64,000 nucleotides of DNA from Balneolaceae bacterium (lineage in GTDB: Bacteria; Bacteroidota; Rhodothermia; Balneolales; Balneolaceae), in the NCBI GenBank assembly GCA_034521445.1, contig JAXHMM010000017.1, forward strand, positions 186,001 through 250,000. The letters are read 5' to 3'. A program made the translations under genes and the position numbers. Shown piece after piece: positions 53,418 through 61,120 of this stretch. The notes under the pieces were generated by a model, which worked only from the letters and a program-made list of their open reading frames with translations, did no database searches and had not been told where the DNA came from. Every line of letters starts with the position of its first letter. Position 1 is the stretch's first letter.

Positions 53418-54425
53418 ATGTCCATGCGCCTCGCCATCAGCCTGGGAGATTATAACGGCATAGGACCCGAGGTGGTCCTCAAGGCTCTCTCGGAGCGGAG
53501 CGCCGGCGGACCCACCCCGGTGCTGCTGGGCAGCGAGGCCGTGCTGCGCTTTTACGCCTCCCGCATGCAGCGCCCCCCCTCCTGGCGTATGGCTTCCGGA
53601 CCCGGCGACCTGGCCGAAGGCGAACTGAATCTGCTGCCGGCCTACGGCACGGAGGACGAGCCCAATCCCGGCGTCCTCTCCGAAGCTGCGGGTCTGGCCG
53701 CCATGAAGGCCGTCGAGACGGGCGTGGACCTCTGTCTGCAGGGCCATGTGCACGGACTGGTGACGGCCCCCATCTCGAAGGAGGCGGTGAACCGAGCCGG
53801 CTACCGCATCCCCGGCCACACCGAATTCCTGGCCGAACGCACCGGAGCGTCGTCGGTGCTGATGGTGATGGTACGCGATAACCTGCGCGTAGCCCTGCTC
53901 ACCGGACACCTGCCCCTGGCGGAAGTGGCCGGACAGCTGGACGGAGAGGCGCTGGACCGCAGCCTCAAGATGCTGAACCGCTCCCTGCAGGATGATTTCG
54001 GGGTGGAGGAGCCCCGCATTGCGGTTCTGGGACTCAACCCGCATGCCGGCGATGGGGGCGTGATCGGCGAGGAGGAGCTGCGCATCATAGGCCCGCGGCT
54101 GGACCGGGCGCGGCAGACGGGCCTGCGTGTGAGCGGTCCCCACCCGGCCGACGCTTTCTTCGGCAACCGAAGCTACGAGTCGCACGACGCCGTGCTGGCC
54201 ATGTACCATGACCAGGGCCTCATCCCTTTCAAGACCCTCTCCTTCGGGCGGGGGGTGAACGTTACCGCGGGCCTGCCCATCGTACGCACCTCGCCCGACC
54301 ACGGCACGGCCTTCGATATTGCCGGTACGAACAGCGCCCGTCCCACCTCTTTCGCGGCGGCCTGGGAGCTGGCCGGGCGACTGGCCCGCAACCGGTCAGA
54401 CGGGGAAAAAATGCAGGAGACGTAA
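53418..54425 (+). CDS. pdxA: 4-hydroxythreonine-4-phosphate dehydrogenase
   Basis: It acts in the DXP-dependent pyridoxal 5'-phosphate pathway. The 335-aa protein shows SLGDYNGIGPEVVLKAL, VTAPISKEAVNRAGYRIPGHTEFLAER and AMYHDQGLIPFKTLSFGRGVNVTAGLPIVRTSPDHGTAFDIAGT, all diagnostic of PdxA, including metal-binding His residues. The methyltransferase gene begins 4 bp after its stop. pdxJ is not in the window. Confidence 0.96.
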   Translation: MSMRLAISLGDYNGIGPEVVLKALSERSAGGPTPVLLGSEAVLRFYASRMQRPPSWRMASGPGDLAEGELNLLPAYGTEDEPNPGVLSEAAGLAAMKAVETGVDLCLQGHVHGLVTAPISKEAVNRAGYRIPGHTEFLAERTGASSVLMVMVRDNLRVALLTGHLPLAEVAGQLDGEALDRSLKMLNRSLQDDFGVEEPRIAVLGLNPHAGDGGVIGEEELRIIGPRLDRARQTGLRVSGPHPADAFFGNRSYESHDAVLAMYHDQGLIPFKTLSFGRGVNVTAGLPIVRTSPDHGTAFDIAGTNSARPTSFAAAWELAGRLARNRSDGEKMQET

Positions 54426-54429
54426 TCCC

Positions 54430-55218
54430 GTGAACGACGACACCCGCCCCGAATACAGCAAGCTGGCGGAGGTCTACGACGCCCTTATGGAGGACGTGGA
54501 CTACGCCTACTGGGCCGATTTCATCGACGCCCTCATGCAACAGCACCATCCGGATCCCCGCCACGTGCTGGAGGTTGCCTGCGGCACGGGCTCCCTGGCT
54601 ATCTCTCTGGACGAACTGGACTGCTACGAGATCACCGCCACCGACAAATCGCCCGACATGATCCGCCAGGCCCGCCGCAAGGGTCGCGAGGCGGGCTCGG
54701 AGGTGGATTTCCGCGTGATGGACTTTCTGGATATCGACCTGGATCAGCGCTACGATGTGGTCTTTTCGGTCTTCGACAGCGTCAACTACCTCCACAGCAC
54801 CCGTCAGGTGGATGCCATGCTGCAGGAGACACGCAGGGTGCTGCGTCCCGGGGGACTGCTTATCTTCGATTTTACCACGCCCCGCAACTCCATCCAGGCC
54901 ATCCGGTACCTGAACAACGAGGAGGGCTACGCGGAGGGCGGCTACCGCTATTTCCGTAAAAGCCGATACGACCCTGAGGAAAAAATTCACTATAATGACT
55001 TCCGCATAGAAAAGCTCGCCGACGACCGGGAAACGGTGCTCCGCGAGTTCCGCGAGCTGCACCGGCAGCGCATCTACACGCTGACCGAGATGCGGGAGGT
55101 CGTCGCGGCCACCGACTACCGCCTGGCCGCCGCCTACAAAGGTTTTGAAATGGAGGAGGCCGACAACAGGAGCCTCCGCATAACCATGGTACTGCGATGT
55201 CCGATCGATCGGTCATAG
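54430..55218 (+). CDS. Class I SAM-dependent methyltransferase
   Basis: The 262-aa protein starts at GTG 54430 (MNDDTRPEYSKLAEVYDALMEDVDY). SAM motif I is VLEVACGTGSLA, motif II is acidic (ITATDKSPDMI), and a post-motif LRPGGLLIFDF follows. The N-terminal Y-x-x-L-A-x-x-Y-D pattern is common to small-molecule and tRNA methyltransferases, so the substrate is unknown. Its last 22 bp overlap ftsE in another frame. Confidence 0.88.
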   Translation: MNDDTRPEYSKLAEVYDALMEDVDYAYWADFIDALMQQHHPDPRHVLEVACGTGSLAISLDELDCYEITATDKSPDMIRQARRKGREAGSEVDFRVMDFLDIDLDQRYDVVFSVFDSVNYLHSTRQVDAMLQETRRVLRPGGLLIFDFTTPRNSIQAIRYLNNEEGYAEGGYRYFRKSRYDPEEKIHYNDFRIEKLADDRETVLREFRELHRQRIYTLTEMREVVAATDYRLAAAYKGFEMEEADNRSLRITMVLRCPIDRS

Positions 55219-55880
55219 AATTTGAACAGGTATGCGTAAGCTACGACCACCGCATGGTGCTCGACCACGTGGACTTCAGCCTGGGCAACGGCGAATTCGC
55301 CTACCTGATCGGCCAGACCGGGGCCGGAAAGAGCTCCTTCCTGAAACTCATATACCGCGACATCCTGCCCGACGCCGGCAGGGTGCGGGTGGCCGACATG
55401 GATATATGCAGTATGTCCCACAGCCAGGTGCCCCACCTGCGCCGCCGCCTCGGCATCGTCTTCCAGGATTTCCAGCTTCTTCCCGACCGCACGGTCTACG
55501 ATAACGTGGCATTCGCCCTGCAGGTGACCGGCGAGAAGAAGAGCCGCATCAAACAGCGGGTGGTCGAGGTGCTGGGTATGGTGGGACTCAGCCACAAGCG
55601 CAAGAGTATGCCGGGCGACCTTTCGGGAGGCGAGCAGCAGCGGGTGGTCATTGCCCGCGCCCTGGCCAACGAGCCGCGCATCCTGCTGGCCGACGAGCCC
55701 ACGGGCAATCTGGATCCGGAGGCCTCCCAAGCCATCATGGAACTCCTGCAGCAGATCAACAACCGGGGCATGGCCGTGCTGATGGTTACCCACGACTACG
55801 ATACGGTCAAGGAGTATCCCTTCCGCACGGTCAGGCTCCGGAACGGCACGCTCCGAGAAATCAGCGCCGAACAGCTCTGA
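55197..55880 (+). CDS. ftsE: Cell-division ATP-binding protein FtsE
   Basis: FtsE is the ATPase of FtsEX, which controls peptidoglycan hydrolases at the septum. The 227-aa protein has Walker [10 protein letters not shown] (residues about 39-47), [18 protein letters not shown] typical of FtsE, signature LSGGEQQR and Walker [14 protein letters not shown]. Its start lies 22 bp inside the preceding methyltransferase gene. ftsX does not follow; the next gene is queG. LolD or another MacB-type ATPase is a less likely alternative. Confidence 0.87.
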   Translation: MSDRSVIEFEQVCVSYDHRMVLDHVDFSLGNGEFAYLIGQTGAGKSSFLKLIYRDILPDAGRVRVADMDICSMSHSQVPHLRRRLGIVFQDFQLLPDRTVYDNVAFALQVTGEKKSRIKQRVVEVLGMVGLSHKRKSMPGDLSGGEQQRVVIARALANEPRILLADEPTGNLDPEASQAIMELLQQINNRGMAVLMVTHDYDTVKEYPFRTVRLRNGTLREISAEQL

Positions 55881-55890
55881 ACCTCACGTC

Positions 55891-56826
55891 ATGGACCTTC
55901 GTGAACGTACGCAGCGCGTCCGGGAAGAGGCCCACAGGCTGGGTTTCGACGCCTGCGGCTTCGCCCGGGCCAGGCGCCTGGAGGCCGAGGAGCGGCGACT
56001 GGAGGAGTGGCTCGGCCAGGGGCGCCACGGTGAGATGAGCTGGATGGAAAACCACTTCGACAAGCGCGTGGACCCCACCCGTCTGGTGCCCGGTTCCCGC
56101 TCGGTGGTCTCGGTCATCGGCAGCTACTGGCACCCCGACCACGAGCGCATGCGCCGTGAGGGCGAGGCCCCCAAAATCGCCAAATACGCCCAGGGGCGCG
56201 ACTACCACCGGGTCTACAAAAAGAAGCTCAAGAAGCTCTTCGCCTTCACCGAGGAGTTGGTGGGGGAACTTCGGGGGCGGGTTTTCGTCGATTCTGCGCC
56301 GGTGCTTGACAAGGCCTGGGCCGCGCGCAGCGGACTGGGCTGGATCGGCAAGAACTCGAACCTGCTCAACCGCGACATCGGCTCCTTCTTCTTCATCGGG
56401 GAGATGATCGTGGACGCCGATTTCGTCTACAGCGCGGCGGTGACCGACCACTGCGGCAGCTGCACCCGCTGCATCGACGCCTGTCCCACCGACGCCATCT
56501 ACGAGCCCTACCGCGTGGACGCCACGCGCTGCATATCCTACCTCACCATCGAGCTCAAGGAGCAGGTGCCCGAAGAACACCGCAAAAGCCTGGGCGACTG
56601 GGTCTTCGGCTGCGACATCTGCCAGGACGTCTGTCCCTGGAACAACGACCCGGAGTTCGGCCGCATGGAGGATCTGCACCCGCGCGAGAAGGTCACCCGC
56701 CGCGACCTGGAATTCTGGGAACACCTGCAGCTGGAGGAGTACGACGAGATTTTCGAGGGTAGCGCGGTGAGAAGGGCAAAATTCGACAAATTCAAAAACA
56801 ACCTGGAGCTGGTGCTGGAAGGCTGA
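55891..56826 (+). CDS. queG: Epoxyqueuosine reductase
   Basis: It catalyses the last step of queuosine formation in tRNA using cobalamin and two [4Fe-4S] clusters. The 311-aa protein has the QueG N-terminal domain (LGFDACGFARARRL, KYAQGRDYHRVYKKKLKKL), WAARSGLGWIGKNSNL, and the ferredoxin-like clusters CGSCTRCIDACPTDAI and CDICQDVCPWN. It follows ftsE by 10 bp and converges on the sigma-factor gene, 9 bp apart. Confidence 0.95.
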   Translation: MDLRERTQRVREEAHRLGFDACGFARARRLEAEERRLEEWLGQGRHGEMSWMENHFDKRVDPTRLVPGSRSVVSVIGSYWHPDHERMRREGEAPKIAKYAQGRDYHRVYKKKLKKLFAFTEELVGELRGRVFVDSAPVLDKAWAARSGLGWIGKNSNLLNRDIGSFFFIGEMIVDADFVYSAAVTDHCGSCTRCIDACPTDAIYEPYRVDATRCISYLTIELKEQVPEEHRKSLGDWVFGCDICQDVCPWNNDPEFGRMEDLHPREKVTRRDLEFWEHLQLEEYDEIFEGSAVRRAKFDKFKNNLELVLEG

Positions 56827-56835
56827 GCGAAAAAC

Positions 56836-57474
56836 TCAGAACTTGTCCTTCTTGTCCTTCAGCTCCTTGTAGAGCAGTTCGCGCGCCCGGAAGATGTGCG
56901 CCTTCACCGTGCCCAGCGGCAGGTCGAGCACGTCGGCGATCTCCTGGTAGCTTTTCTCCTCCATGTGGCGCATCTCGATCACCTTCCTGTATTTTTCGGG
57001 GAGATCCTGGATGGCCTCCTGCACCATGCGCTGGCGCTGTTTGCGCAGGATACGCCGGTCGGCCCCGGCGTCTTCGTCGGGCAACTGCATCTGCATCTCT
57101 CCGTCCCGCGTCTTCATGGGCTCGTCGATCGACAGGGTCTGCAGCTTCTTCTTTCGCAGGTAGTCGATGGTGTGGTTGGTGGCGATGCGGTAGAGCCAGG
57201 TGGAGAAAGCGTAGCTGTTGCTGTAGGTATTCAGGTTGTTGAAGGCCTTGACGAAGGCCTCCTGGACCAGGTCCTCCACCTGCTCGCGGTCCTTGATCAT
57301 CTTGAGGACGTGGAAGTAGAGCGCCCGCTCGTACTTGTCCACCAGCTTGCCGTAAGCCTGCTCGTCGCCTCCGATGGCGGCCTCGACCAGCACGTCGTCC
57401 TCCCGGCTGCTCGAGGAGGCGTTCTCCCGGGGGGCGTCGTCTTCGCTATGTCCCGATCCGTTATTCTCTGACAT
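56836..57474 (-). CDS. ECF-type RNA polymerase sigma factor
   Basis: The 212-aa protein has a low-complexity acidic/Ser N-terminus (residues 1-26). Sigma region 2 (about 30-105) carries EQVEDLVQEAFVKAFNNLNTY and STWLYRIATNHTIDYLRKKK. Region 4 (about 150-205) carries LPEKYRKVIEMRHMEEKSYQEIADVLDLPLGTVKAHIFRARELL. It resembles SigW/RpoE-like factors of Bacteroidota. No anti-sigma factor gene follows; the convergent neighbour is queG. It is the last gene of the minus-strand run from tatA. Confidence 0.92.
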   Translation of the reverse strand: MSENNGSGHSEDDAPRENASSSSREDDVLVEAAIGGDEQAYGKLVDKYERALYFHVLKMIKDREQVEDLVQEAFVKAFNNLNTYSNSYAFSTWLYRIATNHTIDYLRKKKLQTLSIDEPMKTRDGEMQMQLPDEDAGADRRILRKQRQRMVQEAIQDLPEKYRKVIEMRHMEEKSYQEIADVLDLPLGTVKAHIFRARELLYKELKDKKDKF

Positions 57475-57552
57475 CTTCAGGTGGCGCTGGGCTTGCTTCC
57501 TTGAAAGCCCTTAACATACAGAATGATTCGCTTTATTCCCATTGCAGGACCC

Positions 57553-58479
57553 TCAAATACCGGCCATCTCCCGCACCGCACCGTGGCGCAGTCCGCCGCA
57601 GGAAACGGTCACCGCGTCGAAGCCCAGCACCTCCATACAGGCCTCCAGAATGAGCAGTCCCGCCGGCAGGATGTCGGCCCGGCCAGCCAGAAATCCCGGC
57701 CAGCGCTGTGCGCGCTCATCGGCGCTCATTTCAAGCAGCAGTCGGCTCCAGGCCGCCGTCTCCTCCAGGCTCACGCGCCGCCCGTTCAACCGGTAGGGAT
57801 CGTAGACTTCCAGTCCCGCATCCAGCATGCCCAGGGAGGTGACGGTGCCTGCCACGCCCACCAGTCTGCCGCCGAAAGGCCCTTCCGGGAGCTCCCTCCG
57901 CAGGTAGTCGCGCGCGGCCTCCCGGCAGGCTTCGGCCTGCCCGGGCGAGGGCGGGTCGCCCGACAGGAAGCGCTCGGTGTAGCGCACGCAGCCCATGTCG
58001 AGGGACCAGCGATCGCGCAGCCGTCGCGTGCCCCGCGCAATCTCCGTGCTGCCACCCCCGATGTCCACCACCGTCGTGCGAGTTCCCTCCTCCCCGACCA
58101 GCACGGCGGTGGCCCCGGCATAGGTGAGAGCCGCCTCCCCGGGGCCCGACAGCAGGCGCACCTCAAAGCCGGTCTCCCGCCGAACGCGCGACAGGAATTC
58201 CTCCCGGTTGCCCGCGTCGCGCACGGCCGAGGTAGCCGTCACGGCCACCTCCCGCAGGTCCGGATACTCCTCCTTCAGCAGATACCGGTAGTCGGCCAGC
58301 GCCTCCAGGGTGCGCGCCACCGGCTCCCCGCCCAGATTGCCGCTGCGGTCCACCCCGCGACCCAGCCGCGGCATGCGCTGCTCTTCATGCAGGGTCTCCA
58401 GCAGGGGGGCGCCGGTGGAGGAGGGACGGGCCACCAGCAGCAGAACGGTATTGCTCCCTATGTCGATGGCGGCGTACAC
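57553..58479 (-). CDS. Exopolyphosphatase / pppGpp phosphohydrolase family
   Basis: The 308-aa Ppx/GppA protein starts at GTG 58479. The ASKHA fold is recognised from YAAIDIGSNTVLLLVA, VAVTATSAVRDAGNREEFL, the phosphate-loop TVVDIGGGSTEI and GVAGTVTSL. It has only the two-domain core, like the short Ppx proteins, and lacks the C-terminal HD-like domain of E. coli Ppx. It follows prmA by 3 bp. Polyphosphate and pppGpp hydrolysis cannot be told apart from sequence. Confidence 0.9.
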   Translation of the reverse strand: MYAAIDIGSNTVLLLVARPSSTGAPLLETLHEEQRMPRLGRGVDRSGNLGGEPVARTLEALADYRYLLKEEYPDLREVAVTATSAVRDAGNREEFLSRVRRETGFEVRLLSGPGEAALTYAGATAVLVGEEGTRTTVVDIGGGSTEIARGTRRLRDRWSLDMGCVRYTERFLSGDPPSPGQAEACREAARDYLRRELPEGPFGGRLVGVAGTVTSLGMLDAGLEVYDPYRLNGRRVSLEETAAWSRLLLEMSADERAQRWPGFLAGRADILPAGLLILEACMEVLGFDAVTVSCGGLRHGAVREMAGI

Positions 58480-58482
58480 GGA

Positions 58483-59325
58483 TCAGGAGCCCGTACGCCG
58501 GGCAGTCAGCGCGATCCAGTCGTTCTCGCGGCTTTCGCCGGTGAGCTGCAGTCCGGCGGGCAGGGCCTCCTCCACCGCCCCGCGGTCGCTGCTCAGCAGC
58601 CCCGACAGCAGAAGGCGTCCACCGGGAGCCAGGCGCGCGGCCATGGGCTCCAGCAGCTCCACGATGGTGTTGCGCTCGATGTTGGCCATCGCCAGCTCAA
58701 AACGCTCCTCCTCGTCCACCGCCTCGAGGGAACCGAGGCGCACCTCCACGCACGCCTTCACCCCGTTCAGCAGCACGTTCTCCCTCGCATTGGTTACGCT
58801 CCAACGGTCGATGTCCACCGACAGCGCCCGGGAGGCCCCCAGCTTGCAGGCGGCGATAGCCAGGATGCCGGTGCCCGTTCCCGCGTCCAGCACCCGGTCG
58901 CCCTCGTCCAGCAGACCCGGGAGCGCGCGCAGCATGAGGCGGGTGGTTTCGTGGTAGCCGGTGCCGAAGGACATCTTGGGGTCGATCTCAAGCACCACGG
59001 CCTCGCCTGTGGCTGCTTCACGGGACCAGGTGGGACGCACCAGAAAGGGGCCGATGCGCTGGGGACGGATGGTCCGCTCCCACTGCTCGTTCCAGTTCCT
59101 GTCGGCGATGACCTTCTCCGATTCGACGCGCCCCTCGCCGGGACAGTCCGCCAGGATACCCTCAATGCGTTCGCGGTCGCCCGCCGACAGGCGCCCCCGT
59201 GGCACGTAGGTGATGATACGCTCCTCCTGCTGCTCGAAGCCGTTGAACTCCATCTCCATCAGCTCGGCGATGAGGGATTCCTGGTAGCGGCCGGCGACCG
59301 AGATGACCAGTTTGAGGTAGTTCAT
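58483..59325 (-). CDS. prmA: Ribosomal protein L11 methyltransferase
   Basis: It trimethylates ribosomal protein L11. It starts at ATG 59325 (MNYLKLVISVAG), giving 280 aa; a TTG two codons earlier is also in frame. A small N-terminal L11-recognition domain is followed by the catalytic core: MSFGTGYHETTRLMLRAL, SAM motif VLDAGTGTGILAIAA, and AMANIERNTIVELL with the conserved N-I. It lies between the M28 peptidase gene (21 bp) and ppx. Confidence 0.92.
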   Translation of the reverse strand: MNYLKLVISVAGRYQESLIAELMEMEFNGFEQQEERIITYVPRGRLSAGDRERIEGILADCPGEGRVESEKVIADRNWNEQWERTIRPQRIGPFLVRPTWSREAATGEAVVLEIDPKMSFGTGYHETTRLMLRALPGLLDEGDRVLDAGTGTGILAIAACKLGASRALSVDIDRWSVTNARENVLLNGVKACVEVRLGSLEAVDEEERFELAMANIERNTIVELLEPMAARLAPGGRLLLSGLLSSDRGAVEEALPAGLQLTGESRENDWIALTARRTGS

Positions 59326-59346
59326 GGGCAAGGGTGGTGCGGGCGG

Positions 59347-60327
59347 TCAGCGCACCCGGTTATAGACCAGTTCTGCCACCACGCCGCCCACGGCGTCCAT
59401 CACCGAGCGGTCGATGATATCCAGGTCGTCCCGCTGGGTGTGCCAGTAGGGCGGGAACTGCACGCCCCCGCCTTCGGCGTTGCGGTAGTGGATGATGTCG
59501 ATGGTGGGAATTCCCAGCACGCGGTTGATCACCACATGGTCGTCCGAGACCGGCGCCCCCTCGGTCTGCACGAAAAGGTCGCCGTGCCCCTGCTCGCCGG
59601 CGATGGACCAGATCTCGTTGACAAGCGCCGGGGCGTACTGCAGGGAGTTGCCCTCGCGCGGAAAGTGGGCGTTCTGCCCGCCCACCATGTCGAGCAGGAT
59701 GCCGAAGCGCGGGCTGTATTCGGGCACCGGCGGGTTGGCGGACCAGTAGCGGGATCCCAGGAAATAGTTCTCCAGGCTGCCCTCCCGCCCGTAGTCCTCC
59801 CCGTCGAAAAGCACGATGTCCACCCCGATGGGCGGCGGATGGTCGCGGAACATGCGCGCCAGCTCCAGCAGCACGGCCGTGCCGCTGCCCCCGTCGTCCG
59901 CCCCGGGAATGGGCTGATCGGGATGCAGGGAGTCGCGCTCGGCGCGCGGGCGGGTATCCCAGTGCGCGCAGAGCAGGATGCGGTCGGGACTGGAGGTGTT
60001 GAAGGCGGCGATGATGTTCGAAAGCTCCAGGGTGTCGCTGTCAATCACGCGCGTAAAGTCCTGCGCGTAGACCGCATGCTCGCCGGCGTAGGCGCCCAGC
60101 TTGTCGATAAGCCAGCTGCGGGTGCGCCGGTGACCCTCGCTGCCGGGGTTGCGGGGACCGAAGGAGAGCTGGGTCTCCACGTGGGCGTAGGCGCTGTCGG
60201 CCGAAAAGGCGGGCACCTCCCTGCCCTGCTGCTGAAAATTGAGCCGCGAACGGTCGCTGCCCGTGCAGCCGGCCAGCAGCAGGATTCCCACGACCAGGCT
60301 CGCTATGACGGAAGCGCCTCTATGCAC
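59347..60327 (-). CDS. M28-family lipoprotein, glutaminyl cyclase-like
   Basis: The 326-aa protein has a lipobox (LLLAGCTGS, Cys21). The M28 zinc-peptidase fold shows ligands in LLCAHWDTRP, IPGADDGGSGTAVLLELA, LFDGEDYG, LLDMVG and IDIIHYRN. A single GADDGGSG and the HWDTRPRAERD stretch resemble animal-type glutaminyl-peptide cyclotransferases, which form N-terminal pyroglutamate, more than aminopeptidases. It overlaps the SDR gene by 8 bp. Localisation would be periplasmic, membrane-tethered. Confidence 0.83.
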   Translation of the reverse strand: MHRGASVIASLVVGILLLAGCTGSDRSRLNFQQQGREVPAFSADSAYAHVETQLSFGPRNPGSEGHRRTRSWLIDKLGAYAGEHAVYAQDFTRVIDSDTLELSNIIAAFNTSSPDRILLCAHWDTRPRAERDSLHPDQPIPGADDGGSGTAVLLELARMFRDHPPPIGVDIVLFDGEDYGREGSLENYFLGSRYWSANPPVPEYSPRFGILLDMVGGQNAHFPREGNSLQYAPALVNEIWSIAGEQGHGDLFVQTEGAPVSDDHVVINRVLGIPTIDIIHYRNAEGGGVQFPPYWHTQRDDLDIIDRSVMDAVGGVVAELVYNRVR

Positions 60328-61102
60328 GGGCGTCCTCCCCTTCTCGCCACACCATGGAGGAGGAAGACTGGGCCACCGGAAAGACCACCGTGTCCATGAT
60401 GTTCACATGCGGCGGGCGCCCCGCCACGAATACGACGATCTCGGCGATGTCCTCCGCCACCAGGGGTTGCATATTCTCATAGACCGATTCGGCCCTCTCG
60501 CGGTCGCCGCGGTAGCGCACCATGCTGAACTCGGTCTCCACCAGGCCCGGCGACACCATGCTTACGCGTACCGGGGTGCCGTGAAGGTCTTTCTTGGTGG
60601 CCTCGGTGATGGCCTTGACGGCGTGCTTCGTGGCGCAGTAGACCGCCCCGCCGGCGTAGCTTTCGTGTCCGGCGATGGAGCCGATGTTGATAATGTGTCC
60701 CTCTTCGCGCTCGCGCATGGAGGGACTCACCAGCCGCGTCATGGTCAGCAGGGCCTTCACGTTGGTGTCGATCATGGCATCCCAGTCGTCGAAGTCCGCC
60801 TCATACACCGCATCGGTGCCGTAGGCCAGCCCGGCGTTGTTCACCAGGATGTCCACCGGTCCCGGCAGGCCCTCCAGGAAATCGCGGCAGTCGCCGCGGT
60901 CGCGCAGGTCGAATGCGCCGGTGTGCACGGGCACATCGCATACCTCCTCGATCTCCTCGCGCAACTCCTGCAGGCGCTCCTCCCGCCGTCCGGTGACAGC
61001 CACCTCGCAGCCGGCCTCCGCCAGCAGCCGCGCCGTCGCGCGTCCGATGCCGGCCGTGGCTCCCGTTACCAGTGCGCGTTTACCCTCGATGCGTCGGTTC
61101 AT
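60320..61102 (-). CDS. SDR-family NADP-dependent oxidoreductase
   Basis: The 260-aa classical short-chain dehydrogenase has the cofactor motif TGATAGIG (residues 13-20), NNAG, the catalytic Ser in INIGSIAG and YxxxK in YCATKHA. It resembles YdfG-type 3-hydroxy acid dehydrogenases (serine/3-hydroxypropionate), although the substrate is uncertain. It lies 18 bp after gatA and overlaps the lipoprotein gene downstream. Confidence 0.88.
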   Translation of the reverse strand: MNRRIEGKRALVTGATAGIGRATARLLAEAGCEVAVTGRREERLQELREEIEEVCDVPVHTGAFDLRDRGDCRDFLEGLPGPVDILVNNAGLAYGTDAVYEADFDDWDAMIDTNVKALLTMTRLVSPSMREREEGHIINIGSIAGHESYAGGAVYCATKHAVKAITEATKKDLHGTPVRVSMVSPGLVETEFSMVRYRGDRERAESVYENMQPLVAEDIAEIVVFVAGRPPHVNIMDTVVFPVAQSSSSMVWREGEDARA

Positions 61103-61120
61103 GGCCTGTGGATTCTGGAT

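Noticed and set aside
57523-60399. A 958-codon open frame on the plus strand opposite ppx, prmA and the M28 gene
   Set aside because: GC-rich genes read leftwards leave long antisense frames; the translation is low-complexity His/Gly/Val/Gln-rich with no recognisable domain, while the minus-strand genes have full family motifs. The same holds for 60239-62695, 8894-10852, 18005-19600, 41234-43015 and 39638-40984.
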